37,567 nucleotides of DNA from an uncultured Porphyromonas sp. (lineage in GTDB: Bacteria > Bacteroidota > Bacteroidia > Bacteroidales > Porphyromonadaceae): NCBI RefSeq assembly GCF_938046015.1, contig NZ_CALIXW010000008.1:1-37567 (forward strand), given 5' to 3'. Made by a program: the position numbers and the translations under genes. The number at the start of each line of letters is the position of its first letter. The first letter of the stretch is position 1. This document shows, in pieces, positions 7,841-16,415 of the stretch. The notes under the pieces are model-generated. The model was not told the DNA's origin and made no database searches. It saw nothing but the letters and a program-made list of their open reading frames with translations.

Positions 7841-9307
7841 TTAGACATTATAAGTAGTGGAGGAGGTGTCGCTGCCGCGGCCCGTCCAGTTCTCGTGGAA
7901 GAATTCGCCGCGGGGGCGGTCGGTGCGCTCGAAGGTATGGGCGCCGAAGTAGTCACGCTGGGCCTGCACCATATTGGCCGGTAGACGGCGGCTGGTCAGC
8001 GAGAGGAAGTAGTTGAGTGCAGCGGAGAAGGCGGGTACCGAGCACTCGTGCTCGAGGGCGCTGGCCACAGTACGCAGCCAGTCGGCCTTGGCCTCCTTGA
8101 TCTCCTGCTGGAAGAAGGGTGCCAGCAGCAGGTTGGGTAGGGCGCTATCAGCCTCATAGGCCGCGGCGATGTCGCCGAGGAAGGCCGAGCGGATGATGCA
8201 GCCATTGCGCCAGATGCGGGCGATGGAGGCTAGGTCAAGTGCCCAGTCACGGCTGTGTGAGGCCTCCGCCAGCAGTGCGAAGCCCTGCGCGTAGGACACG
8301 ATCTTGGAGGCGTAGAGGCTCTGCTCGAGGGCCTTCGTCTCGCGCTCGCCGAAGGAGGCGATACGCTCCGTGCTGCGGGGATAGACTTCGGAGGCCTCGG
8401 CACGCAGCTCTACCGTCGAGGAGAGGCTACGCTCGTAGACGGCGGTAGCGATCAGGCCGAGCGGCTGACCGAACTCCAGCGAGTTGATCACCGACCACTT
8501 GCCCGTCCCCTTCTGCCCTGCGGCGTCGAGGATCTTATCTATGAGGTAGTCGCCTGTGTGCTCGTGGTGCGCCAGGATCTCGGCGCTGATCTCGACGAGG
8601 TAGCTGGAGAGCTTGCCCGCATTCCACTGGGTGAAGATCGCGGCCATCTCCTCGTTGCTCTTGCCAGCCACGCGGCTCAAATAGCCGTAGGCATCAGCGA
8701 TGAGCTGCATGTCGCCGTACTCGATGCCATTGTGCACCATCTTGACGAAGTGCCCCGAGCCGCCTGCGCCGATCCAGGCACAGCAGGGCGTGCCGTCCTC
8801 GGCCTTGGCCGCGATCTTGGTGAAGATAGGCTCGATGCTGGGCCAGGCTTCCTTAGCTCCGCCAGGCATGATGGCAGGGCCATTGAGCGCGCCCTCTTCG
8901 CCGCCCGAGATACCACAGCCGACGAAGTGAATGCCGTGGCTGCGCAGCTGTGCCTCGCGGCGCTCGGAGTCCTCCCAGTTGGAGTTGCCGCCGTCGATGA
9001 CGATGTCGCCTGCCTCGAGGTAGGGCAGCAGTGCCTCGATGACGTAGTCTACGGGCTTGCCCGCGCGGATCATCATCATGATCTTACGTGGACGCTCGAG
9101 GGAGGCGACGAAGGCCTGAAGGTCGGTGAAGCCGAGGAAGTGCTTGCCAGCACCGCGGCCCTCCATGAAGTGCGAGACGACCTCGGCCTCGGCGCCCTCA
9201 GCGCGATTGTACACGGAGACTTGGAATCCATTACGCTCCATGTTGAGCGCGAGGTTCTCACCCATTACCGCTAGGCCTATGAGGCCGATGTCTGATTTCT
9301 TGTTCAT
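7841..9307 (-). CDS. gnd: 6-phosphogluconate dehydrogenase, decarboxylating
   Basis: A 488-residue enzyme converting 6-phosphogluconate to ribulose-5-phosphate and CO2 with NADP. Visible are the nucleotide-binding GLAVMG (11-16), SGGEEGA (134-140) and the catalytic stretch HFVKMVHNGIEYGD with K189 and H192/N193; the C-terminal all-helical dimerisation region is complete. It is first of the three pentose phosphate genes although its reaction is the third step. It lies 48 bp downstream of the DUF1304 gene on the same strand. Confidence 0.97.
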   Translation of the reverse strand: MNKKSDIGLIGLAVMGENLALNMERNGFQVSVYNRAEGAEAEVVSHFMEGRGAGKHFLGFTDLQAFVASLERPRKIMMMIRAGKPVDYVIEALLPYLEAGDIVIDGGNSNWEDSERREAQLRSHGIHFVGCGISGGEEGALNGPAIMPGGAKEAWPSIEPIFTKIAAKAEDGTPCCAWIGAGGSGHFVKMVHNGIEYGDMQLIADAYGYLSRVAGKSNEEMAAIFTQWNAGKLSSYLVEISAEILAHHEHTGDYLIDKILDAAGQKGTGKWSVINSLEFGQPLGLIATAVYERSLSSTVELRAEASEVYPRSTERIASFGERETKALEQSLYASKIVSYAQGFALLAEASHSRDWALDLASIARIWRNGCIIRSAFLGDIAAAYEADSALPNLLLAPFFQQEIKEAKADWLRTVASALEHECSVPAFSAALNYFLSLTSRRLPANMVQAQRDYFGAHTFERTDRPRGEFFHENWTGRGSDTSSTTYNV

Positions 9308-9355
9308 ATCCTTATTGTCTTTGCTTGTGTCTGTTGCTTATGCTCGTCCCTTATC

Positions 9356-9721
9356 CTAGCTCAGCAGGAGGCTGAGGAGGGCGAGGGCTGCGGGCAGCCC
9401 TTGCTTGAGGAGGATGCTCGGCGAGGAGCGCAGCGCGCCGAAGGTCGCCGCGATGAGGACGCACCCGAGGAAGAAGCTCTGCACGCGCAGCGCCCAGAGG
9501 GGATCTGCGATGCTGAGCCCCCAGATGAGTCCTGCGGCGAGGAAGCCGTTGTATAGGCCTTGGTTGGCCGCTAGGCCCTTGGTCTTCTCGAAGAGTTCGT
9601 CGGGCAGTGCCCCGCGGAAGACTTCGCGCCCCTTGCTGGTCCAGGCGAACATCTCGATCCAGAGGATGTAGATATGCTCTAGCGCGACCAGCGCGACGAG
9701 TATGAGGGAGAGTGTCTGCAT
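9356..9721 (-). CDS. DUF1304 family membrane protein
   Basis: A 121-residue hydrophobic protein with about four membrane helices (roughly 3-25, 50-72, 75-97, 102-120). The signature ALEHIYILWIEMF near the N terminus and the NQGLYNGFLAAGL stretch identify the DUF1304 family, whose function is unknown. Length matches the family. It is 48 bp upstream of gnd on the same strand and may head that operon, but a separate promoter in the gap cannot be excluded. Nothing in it suggests a role in sugar metabolism. Confidence 0.85.
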   Translation of the reverse strand: MQTLSLILVALVALEHIYILWIEMFAWTSKGREVFRGALPDELFEKTKGLAANQGLYNGFLAAGLIWGLSIADPLWALRVQSFFLGCVLIAATFGALRSSPSILLKQGLPAALALLSLLLS

Positions 9722-10321
9722 GAGGGTCTCTCTATATATAATGTAGGGGCGCCGAGGCGTCCGCGTGGGGATTAGGCCCTTTTACCGAACAAGTCTCCCC
9801 GCGCTATAGTTCGATCGCCGCCCGATCCATGCCTTAGCCTAAGCGCTATCCCTCAGTCGCTCGCCGCGCTTGGCCTAGCCTCCGCGCTCGGGCTGATGAG
9901 TCACTTGGCGGGGGCGCATCAGAGGCTTGCCGAGCGAAGATACTGATGAGGCTGAGAAAAGTAATATAATATCTGGGGGAATATTATATAACTTTCCGAC
10001 AAAAGTAATATAACTTTTGGCAGAATATTATATTACTTTTCTCCAATTATTATATTACTTTGCTTAGGATATAATATAAGTTCGCTCGGGAAGTATTATT
10101 AGTTTGCTCGGAGCGATAAGGCATTTCGCTCGCTCACATCAGGCACTCGGCTCGCAGAGCTCAGTCACTGGGCGCAGTCTGACTAAGCAGGGGGCGGCGT
10201 GCACTGTGGTATCATCTTTGCCTCTTAGAGGGTGAGCGTCAGGCGGATGTACGCCCTTCGGGGGCGAACTGAGCCCTGTGCGCCCACCGCAATAGATTAG
10301 TAAATAAACAATTAAGATAAT
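9722..10321. other. Divergent 600-bp intergenic region
   Basis: Separates the minus-strand DUF1304-gnd operon from plus-strand grpE and is dominated by the phased 22-bp array described separately. It contains a sharp A+T-rich island (about 9957-10110) in otherwise GC-rich DNA. CATCTTTG at 10213-10220 is one base off the -7 consensus and could serve grpE, leaving a leader of about 95 nt. On the minus strand TACTTTTG (10000-10007) matches the -7 box but is 280 bp from the DUF1304 start. Confidence 0.6.
9903..10188 (+). repeat. 22-bp array D, about 13 phased units
   Basis: Unit starts fall every 22 bp: clear at 9991 (ACTTTCC), 10013 (ACTTTTGG), 10035 (ACTTTTCTCC), 10057 (ACTTTGCTTA), 10079 (AGTTCGCTCG), 10101 (AGTTTGCTCG), 10123 (ATTTCGCTCG), 10145 (ACTCGGCTCG) and 10167 (ACTGGGCGC); upstream, 9903 (ACTTGGCGGG), 9925, 9947 and 9969 keep phase more weakly. 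Middle units end in ATATTATATT-type tails, outer ones in GC-rich tails such as CTCAGTC. Neighbouring units resemble each other more than distant ones, giving a gradual change along the array. Phase is kept with no indel over 13 steps. Confidence 0.8.
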
Positions 10322-10900
10322 ATGAGCGAAGAAATTAAGGACTGCCAGCAGGCAGAAGAGCAGGGACTAGAGCAGTCATCTTGTCAGACTGAGACGGCAG
10401 CGTCCGCAGCCGAAGAGGCTAATGTGTCAGCCGAGGATGGCAGTCAGCTCAGCGCCGAGGAGAAGCTACAGCAGGAGCTGGAGCGCCTCAAGGATACGCA
10501 TCTGCGCTTGGTAGCCGAGTACGACAACTTCCGCAAGCGCACGCTCAAGGAAAAGAGCGAGCTCATCCGCAACGGTGGAGAGAAGGTGCTCACCGAGCTG
10601 CTGCCCGTCGTCGATGACCTCGACATCGCGCTGCAGAACCTCGATAAGGCCAGCGACCTGGAGGCCCTCAAGGAGGGCATGCACCTCATCCATGCCAAGT
10701 TCGTCGACTACCTCTCGCGTCAGGGCGTCAAGGCCATCGAGACCGAGGGGGCAGCTTTCGACGAAGAGCTGCATGAGGCCATCGCGCTACTCCCTGCAGC
10801 GGCAGAGGAGCAGAAGGGCAAGATCATGGACTGCGTCAAGAAGGGCTACAAGCTCCATGACAAGGTACTGCGTCATGCCTCGGTAGTCGTCGGTCAATAA
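10322..10900 (+). CDS. grpE: Nucleotide exchange factor GrpE
   Basis: A 192-residue cochaperone that releases ADP from DnaK. The first 45 residues are acidic and disordered (Glu/Gln/Ala/Ser-rich), then a long helix (about 45-100) containing the conserved AEYDNFRKRTLKE segment drives dimerisation, followed by the beta-rich head with MDCVKKGYKLHDKVLRHASVVV at the C terminus. Length is typical. dnaJ follows after 17 bp, so the two cochaperones are co-transcribed; dnaK is not in the window. Confidence 0.97.
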   Translation: MSEEIKDCQQAEEQGLEQSSCQTETAASAAEEANVSAEDGSQLSAEEKLQQELERLKDTHLRLVAEYDNFRKRTLKEKSELIRNGGEKVLTELLPVVDDLDIALQNLDKASDLEALKEGMHLIHAKFVDYLSRQGVKAIETEGAAFDEELHEAIALLPAAAEEQKGKIMDCVKKGYKLHDKVLRHASVVVGQ

Positions 10901-10917
10901 GGAGAAAGGAATAGATC

Positions 10918-12075
10918 ATGGCAGCAAAGAAAGATTACTACGAGGTACTCGGGGTGAGCAAGGGCGCTTCGGCCGATGAGCTGAAGAAGGCCTATCGCAA
11001 GCTCGCCATCAAGTACCACCCCGACAAGAACCCCGGGGATAAGGAGGCCGAGGAGAAGTTCAAGGAGCTGGCCGAGGCCTATGACGTGCTGAGCGACCCC
11101 GACAAGCGCCAGCGCTACGATCAGTTCGGTCATGCCGGTGTCGGTAGCAGTGCCGCTAGCGGCGGTGCTGGAGGCTTCGGCGGCGGTATGAGCATGGAGG
11201 ATATCTTCAGCCGCTTCGGCGACCTCTTCGGCGGTGGCGGCTTTGACTTCGGAGGCTTTGGTGGCTTCGGAGGCGGAGGCGGTGGACGTCAGACGCTCCG
11301 CGGCTCGGACCTCCGTGCCCGTGTACGCCTCACGCTCGAGGATATAGAGAAGGGCGTAGAGAAGAAGCTCAAGATAAAGAAGAATGTCGCCTGCTCGCAC
11401 TGTAATGGTGAAGGGACCTCCGACTCCAATGGCAAGCAGACCTGCGGCACCTGTCACGGTACGGGCGCCGTCGTCACGGCACAGCGCAGCCTCTTCGGCA
11501 TGGTGCAGACGCAGAGCGTGTGCCCTACCTGTGAGGGGACGGGCGAGGTGATCACCAAGCCCTGTAGCCACTGTAAGGGGCAGGGGACGCAGATCGGCGA
11601 GGAGCTGGTCAGCTTCCGCATCCCTGCTGGCGTGCAGGAGGGCATGCAGCTGACGGTCTCGGGCAAGGGGAACGCCGCTCCGCGTGGCGGCATTCCTGGT
11701 GACCTACTCGTCCTCATTCAGGAAGAGGAGGACCCCAATCTCATCCGCAACGGCAGCGACCTTATCTACAACCTGCTCGTCTCCATCCCTATGGCAGCGC
11801 ATGGTGGATCGGTCGAGGTGCCTACCATCGGCGGTAAGGCGCGCGTAAAGATCGCCCCGGGCACGCAGCCAGGCAAGGTACTTCGTCTGCGCGGCAAGGG
11901 TCTGCCCTCGGTCAATGGCTATGGGAAGGGCGACCTACTGGTCAACGTCAATGTTTTCATCCCCAAGCTCAAGGAGGATGACGAGGCGCTGGTGGGGATG
12001 TCGGGCGAGGCCTTCCAGCCCACCGAAGAGGCCCGTCGCGAGATCGACAAGCACTACCGCCAGATGCTCCGCTAG
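10918..12075 (+). CDS. dnaJ: Chaperone protein DnaJ
   Basis: A 385-residue type I Hsp40 that delivers clients to DnaK and stimulates its ATPase. Domains in order: J domain with HPD at 34-36, a Gly/Phe-rich linker (about 75-130, very Gly-rich), a zinc domain with four CxxCxGxG repeats beginning at C159, C176, C202 and C216, then the C-terminal client-binding domains. A GGAGAAAGGA stretch lies 7 bp upstream of the start and just after the grpE stop. It ends before a strong hairpin terminator. Codons strongly favour GCC, CTC and AAG, as expected for a highly expressed gene. Confidence 0.98.
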   Translation: MAAKKDYYEVLGVSKGASADELKKAYRKLAIKYHPDKNPGDKEAEEKFKELAEAYDVLSDPDKRQRYDQFGHAGVGSSAASGGAGGFGGGMSMEDIFSRFGDLFGGGGFDFGGFGGFGGGGGGRQTLRGSDLRARVRLTLEDIEKGVEKKLKIKKNVACSHCNGEGTSDSNGKQTCGTCHGTGAVVTAQRSLFGMVQTQSVCPTCEGTGEVITKPCSHCKGQGTQIGEELVSFRIPAGVQEGMQLTVSGKGNAAPRGGIPGDLLVLIQEEEDPNLIRNGSDLIYNLLVSIPMAAHGGSVEVPTIGGKARVKIAPGTQPGKVLRLRGKGLPSVNGYGKGDLLVNVNVFIPKLKEDDEALVGMSGEAFQPTEEARREIDKHYRQMLR

Positions 12076-12122
12076 TAGCCACGCGGCTTACTCTCAGTAC
12101 GCCGCCGCCGTACTGAACACCA

Positions 12123-12160
12123 AAGGCTGCCTTCCCCCACAGGAAGGCGGCCTTACTTTT
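12123..12160 (+). terminator. grpE-dnaJ terminator
   Basis: A 13-bp stem (12123-12135 with 12142-12154, one G-U pair) with a 6-nt loop, followed by ACTTTT. It lies 48 bp after the dnaJ stop codon. Confidence 0.9.
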
Positions 12161-12247
12161 AGACGGATATTCGTCTTGCTTTAGGCAGAGCCTCGCTTCG
12201 TTTCAGACGGATACCCGCTTTGCTTCAGACGGAGCCCCGTTTCGCTT
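12160..12247 (+). repeat. 22-bp array F (4 tandem units)
   Basis: Four directly adjacent 22-bp units begin at 12160 (TAGACGGATATTCG), 12182 (TAGGCAGAGCCTCG), 12204 (CAGACGGATACCCG) and 12226 (CAGACGGAGCCCCG); each ends in CTTGCTT, TTCGTTT, TTTGCTT or TTCGCTT. A fifth partial unit, TAGACAAAAA, runs into the next terminator at 12248. The array lies between the dnaJ terminator and the pfp terminator, so it is probably little transcribed. Its TTTGCTT element matches the array D element ACTTTGCTTA. Confidence 0.9.
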
Positions 12248-12257
12248 TAGACAAAAA

Positions 12258-12314
12258 GGAAGCCGTCCCCCACGCTCCTCCGATCTCGGAGATCTGCGTG
12301 GGGGACGGCTTTCC
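12258..12314. terminator. Long hairpin terminator of pfp
   Basis: An 18-bp arm (12258-12275, GGAAGCCGTCCCCCACGC) pairs with 12296-12314 with a single bulged T. Inside the loop CTCCGA/TCGGAG forms a second short hairpin. On the minus strand the stem is followed by TTTTTGTCT, so it ends pfp transcription; on the plus strand it is a second barrier behind dnaJ. Confidence 0.88.
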
Positions 12315-12353
12315 GTTTAAGCTCAGCCAAGCGGCTGAGTAGAGTAGGGCGGC

Positions 12354-14000
12354 TTACTTAGCCTGCTCCAGAGCGAGCGTACGCGAAGGCTGGTCGCAGA
12401 GCTCAGGAGCACCGTAGAACTGGATAGGCCCGGGGTAGATGTAGCTCGTGTTCTTAGCCCACTCCTCGCGGTGTGCTGCGAAGAAGGCGAAAGGCTTACC
12501 CTCGAGGTCGACCAGAGCCTTCTGGATCACAGGCTTCATCTCGCCGTGACGACGCTCCATGTTCATCATCATCGTGGTGGGGATACCGCCAGCGATCCAC
12601 TCAGAGGCAGGAGCCGTGAGGTTCTGCACGGAGCTCATGTAGCCCGTGACACCCGAGGCGATGAGGCAGGCAGCCGTACGACCGAGGGCGTAGCAGTAGT
12701 CAGCATCGAAGTTGGAGGGCATAGCGCAGCGGCCTTCGTAGCCGAAGAAGTGCGTCAGGGGTGAGAACTTGCCCGTGTAGCGACCTTCTGCCTTCCAGGC
12801 TGCGAGCTTGGTGCCGACCATCTCTGCCAGCAGCTTCTCCGTCTCGATGAGCGATACCTGGACGTTGCCGTGGGGGTCGCGGTCGAGTGTCAGCTGACGA
12901 GCTACCGTAGCGGGGAGGCTAGCGTAGAGCTCGGAGTTGTCCTTGCTGAGCTTGCTGATGATATAGGCGCGCTGGTCGGCAGCGGCTACGGTGCGGAACT
13001 CAGCCTCGTGGTGTGCGAGGTAGTCGTTGAGCTCGGCGATGAGCGCCTTCATAGCGGGGACGAACTCGATGAGGCCCTCGGGGATGAGGACGGTACCGAA
13101 GTTCTCACCAGCAGCAGCACGCTGGGCTACAACCTCGGCGATGTAGGTGACGACATCGTCGAGCGTGAGGCGCTTAGCCTCTACCTCTTCGCTGATGATA
13201 GCGACATTGGGCTGTACCTGCAGGGCGCACTCGAGGGCGATGTGCGAGGCCGAGCGACCCATCAGCTTGATGAAGTGCCAGTACTTGCGTGCCGAGTTAC
13301 AGTCGCGCTGGATGTTACCGATGACTTCGCTGTATACCTTGGTAGCGGTGTCGAAGCCGAAGGAGGTCTCGATCTGCTCGTTCTTCAGGTCGCCGTCGAT
13401 CGTCTTGGGGCAGCCGATGACCTGCACGGGGGCACCGATAGCCTTGTAGTACTCGGCCAGGACGGCTGCGTTGGTGTTGGAGTCGTCGCCGCCGATGATC
13501 ACGAGGGCACGGATATCGAGCTTCTTCAGGACCTCGAGCCCCTTGTCGAACTGCTCCTTCTCCTCGAGCTTGGTACGGCCCGAGCCGATGATGTCGAAGC
13601 CGCCCGTATTGCGGTACTCGTCGATGATCTCGTTCGTCAGCTCGATGTAGTTGTGCTTGACCAGCCCGTCAGGCCCCATGAGGAAGCCATAGAGACGGCT
13701 GTCGGGATGGATCTTCTTGATGCCATCGAAGATCCCTGCGATGACGTTGTGTCCACCTGGAGCCTGACCACCGGAGAGGATGACCCCTGCGTTGAGTGGC
13801 TGAGCTGCAGCGGCCTCGCTGCTGGTCTCAAAGACGAGCTTGGGCAGCCCGTAGGTGTTGGGGAAGAGCTGCTGGATAGCTTCCTGGTCGCTTACGCTCT
13901 TGGTTGCTTCGCCGAGGACAGCCTTTACATTGCCCTCTAGAGCCTTGGGCAGCTTGGGCGCGTACTTGCCACGAGCCTGCTGCAGTGCACTTTTAGTCAT
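12354..14000 (-). CDS. pfp: PPi-dependent 6-phosphofructokinase
   Basis: A 548-residue long-form phosphofructokinase that phosphorylates fructose-6-phosphate reversibly, most likely with pyrophosphate. LSGGQAPGGHN (75-85) forms the phosphate-donor loop, GGDD (170-173) with D in the position typical of PPi enzymes, PKTIDGDL (198-205) the catalytic loop and MGRS (247-250) the sugar-phosphate contact. The about 550-residue length fits the plant-like/Bacteroidota PFP type rather than the 320-residue ATP enzyme. It starts 54 bp after the Pif1-like helicase; GACCTTTG (14040-14047, minus), one base off the -7 consensus, may give it its own promoter. A reversible PFK fits an anaerobe with a tight energy budget. 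Confidence 0.93.
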   Translation of the reverse strand: MTKSALQQARGKYAPKLPKALEGNVKAVLGEATKSVSDQEAIQQLFPNTYGLPKLVFETSSEAAAAQPLNAGVILSGGQAPGGHNVIAGIFDGIKKIHPDSRLYGFLMGPDGLVKHNYIELTNEIIDEYRNTGGFDIIGSGRTKLEEKEQFDKGLEVLKKLDIRALVIIGGDDSNTNAAVLAEYYKAIGAPVQVIGCPKTIDGDLKNEQIETSFGFDTATKVYSEVIGNIQRDCNSARKYWHFIKLMGRSASHIALECALQVQPNVAIISEEVEAKRLTLDDVVTYIAEVVAQRAAAGENFGTVLIPEGLIEFVPAMKALIAELNDYLAHHEAEFRTVAAADQRAYIISKLSKDNSELYASLPATVARQLTLDRDPHGNVQVSLIETEKLLAEMVGTKLAAWKAEGRYTGKFSPLTHFFGYEGRCAMPSNFDADYCYALGRTAACLIASGVTGYMSSVQNLTAPASEWIAGGIPTTMMMNMERRHGEMKPVIQKALVDLEGKPFAFFAAHREEWAKNTSYIYPGPIQFYGAPELCDQPSRTLALEQAK

Positions 14001-14054
14001 TGATCGATTATTGTGTTGTTAATCCGAAGTTTGCTTCTGCAAAGGTCTGAAATT

Positions 14055-16388
14055 TTATTCAAATAGCCGCTGCTCAGCCAGCTCCCGAGCCTTAGCCTCG
14101 GCTGCTGCGACGCGCTGACGATGGAGGAAGGCGGCGTGATAGAGGCGGAGCTCCTGATAGCTGTAGCTACCCTCGGTGGCCTCGTAGATCGCCTTGAAGC
14201 CCTGCTCTCCACGCATGTGCTCGAAGTGCGGGGCGAGCTCGTCGTAGATCGCGGGCTTGATGCCCGCCTCGCGCTCGCTCAGGAGGCCGCGCTCCATGAG
14301 CTGAGCGATGTGCCCCGCGATGGTGGAAGGGGCGAACTTGCGCGTCTTGGCGATCTGGCTGATGCTCTTGCCTGAGCGGAGCAGTGCGAGGGTCTGCTCC
14401 TGCGTCCCCAGCTTGGGCTCGCTGGTGCTGGAGGCCTCTTTCTGCTTGCTGCCCTTCTGCTTACTGGCGCTGCCCTCCTTGCTCTCGGGGACGATGTAGG
14501 GCGTCTTGAACTCGCTGTAGATGCCCTCGAGCCAGCGCTTGAGCCGTCCGTCGATGTCGAGCTGCTCCCGTAGGAGCGGCTGCCCTGCACGGAGGGCCTG
14601 CATGATGCCCTGGATGCGGAAGAGCCCACGCAGCGTCTGGATCAGCTGGCCGTGGAGCTCGTCGAGCTCGGCCTGGAACTCCTTGACCTTGCGCATGCCG
14701 CGCACCTTGCGCTGTGTCTCCAGCAGGCCGCGCATGACCTCACGCCAGCGAGGGACGAAGTAGGCTGCGGCCTCCTCGATGCGTAGGGCGACGGCCGCCA
14801 GCGCACCCTCCCCGCTCGCCCAGAGCTGCTGCAGCTGCAGGACGAAGCGCTCAGCGATCTGGTGGAGCTCCTCGATGGTGGCACTCGCCTCGGCCGCCCA
14901 GTCCCCGAAGCTGCTCTTGGCGCTGCGCTCGCTCTCTATATGGTAGCTGAAGGCATGGGTGCGGAAGCGCTGGGCACAGCCAGCCCAGCGGAAGGCGGCC
15001 AGCGTCTGCTCCTGCCAGTAGTCGCGCTGGGCTGAGCTAAGACACTCGGCCAGCTGGCTGTCGCTGGCAGCCGTTTCTTCGTAGGAGAGCAGGCGCTGAG
15101 GTACGGCGATCTGATGCCCGCGGTCGAGCTCAGAGATGAGGATGAGCCCCTCGGGACTGCGAAGACGGGAGAGGGCTACGTAGGCTTGGCCCGAGGAGAA
15201 GACCGCCTCGAGGTCGATGGCCGCCCGCTCGAAGGTCAGCCCCTGGCTCTTGTGTATAGTGATGGCCCAGGCCAGGCGCAGCGGGTAGTGCCTGAAGGTG
15301 CCGATGACCTCGGGCTGCATGTCCCCCGTCTCCTCATCGAGGCCGTAGCGCTCGTTGTGCCAGGTGTAGAGGGGCGCCTCGATCACTTCGCCCGTCTCGA
15401 GGCGTAGCAGCAGCTCCTCTCCGCTCATCTCCTCCACGGTCGCCAGACTGCCGTTGTAGTAGCGGCGGGGCGTCTCGCTGTCGTTCTTGATGAGCATGAC
15501 GCGCGTCCCGACCTTGAGCGAGAGCATGGGGTCGACGGGGTAGAGCTGCTCGGGGAAGTCGCCCGAGATCTGCGCGTGGTAGTCCTGATAGGCGCCAGGG
15601 AGCTCCTCGAGGGCACGGCGGTTGATCTCCTCGGCCCGCTGATTGTGCGTCGTCAGGCAGACGTAGCCCTCGGTGCGGCTGGCGTCGAAGCTGCGGCGTA
15701 CACGGCTCTTCAGCCACTCCTGCTCGCGGGGCGTCGTCTCATTGTAGCGCAGGTGATTGAGCAGCGTCACGAAGCGCTGGTCCTGCTGGCGATAGACCTT
15801 CTGTAGCTCGACATGGATGGGGGGGTACTGCCTCAGTACCTGCGCGTCGAAGAAGAAGTTGCTCTCGTAGTAGAGCCGTAGCCGTTCCTGCTCCTGCGGC
15901 TTGACCACGGGAGGAAGCTGCAGCATATCCCCGATGAAGAGCAGCTGCACGCCTCCGAAGGGGAGGGGCGAGCGCCGCACGCTCCTCAGCAGCGTGTCGA
16001 CCATGTCGAGGGTGTCGGCACGCAGCATACTCACCTCGTCGATGATCAGGAGCTCCATGGCCTGCAGCAGCCGCACCTTCTGCTCGCGTAGATGCACGTG
16101 GCGGCGTAGGGTGGCGGGGGTGACGAAGAGCTGCTGCCCCTGCTCGGGCAGCTGGGTGCTGCTGTCGGGGATGAAGGTCCCCAGCGGCAGCTGGAGGAGC
16201 GAGTGCAGCGTCACGCCGCCTGCGTTGAGCGCAGCTATACCCGTCGGGGCCGCGACGACACAGGCCTTGTAGGTCTCCTGGACGATCTGTCGCAGCAGGG
16301 TCGTCTTCCCCGTCCCCGCCTTCCCGGTGAGGAATATGTTGTGCTTGCTGTGGGCTATGAGCTGCTTGATATAGTCTTGTCGCTGCAT
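14055..16388 (-). CDS. Pif1/RecD-like helicase with C-terminal helix-turn-helix
   Basis: A 777-residue superfamily 1B helicase. GKAGTGKT (22-29) is Walker A, IDEVSML the Walker B, then IGDMLQLPPV, and the late motifs TIHKSQGLTFERA and AYVALSRL. Roughly 500-640 is helical and resembles no domain I can name. Around 670-745 is an HTH_40 domain (SISQIAKTRKFAPSTIAGHI), a winged-helix type also found behind RecQ helicases. The start is set at 16388 (MQRQDYIKQ): the open frame reaches 16532, but that part is Pro/Arg/Ser-rich and includes the promoter box. Such proteins are common in Bacteroidota; a role in replication or repair is inferred. Confidence 0.92.
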   Translation of the reverse strand: MQRQDYIKQLIAHSKHNIFLTGKAGTGKTTLLRQIVQETYKACVVAAPTGIAALNAGGVTLHSLLQLPLGTFIPDSSTQLPEQGQQLFVTPATLRRHVHLREQKVRLLQAMELLIIDEVSMLRADTLDMVDTLLRSVRRSPLPFGGVQLLFIGDMLQLPPVVKPQEQERLRLYYESNFFFDAQVLRQYPPIHVELQKVYRQQDQRFVTLLNHLRYNETTPREQEWLKSRVRRSFDASRTEGYVCLTTHNQRAEEINRRALEELPGAYQDYHAQISGDFPEQLYPVDPMLSLKVGTRVMLIKNDSETPRRYYNGSLATVEEMSGEELLLRLETGEVIEAPLYTWHNERYGLDEETGDMQPEVIGTFRHYPLRLAWAITIHKSQGLTFERAAIDLEAVFSSGQAYVALSRLRSPEGLILISELDRGHQIAVPQRLLSYEETAASDSQLAECLSSAQRDYWQEQTLAAFRWAGCAQRFRTHAFSYHIESERSAKSSFGDWAAEASATIEELHQIAERFVLQLQQLWASGEGALAAVALRIEEAAAYFVPRWREVMRGLLETQRKVRGMRKVKEFQAELDELHGQLIQTLRGLFRIQGIMQALRAGQPLLREQLDIDGRLKRWLEGIYSEFKTPYIVPESKEGSASKQKGSKQKEASSTSEPKLGTQEQTLALLRSGKSISQIAKTRKFAPSTIAGHIAQLMERGLLSEREAGIKPAIYDELAPHFEHMRGEQGFKAIYEATEGSYSYQELRLYHAAFLHRQRVAAAEAKARELAEQRLFE

Positions 16389-16415
16389 CCTAGGGCTTGT
16401 ACTTGGTTCTGAGGA

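Noticed and set aside
10894..11571. 225-codon ORF antisense to dnaJ
   Set aside because: Mirror of the Gly-rich linker and zinc region of dnaJ; low-complexity Ala/Thr/Leu protein with no motif.
12870..13940. 356-codon ORF antisense to pfp
   Set aside because: Shadow of the GC-rich codon pattern of pfp; composition (Val/Leu/Asp/Glu/Gly runs) is typical of such frames and the pfp frame has full family motifs.
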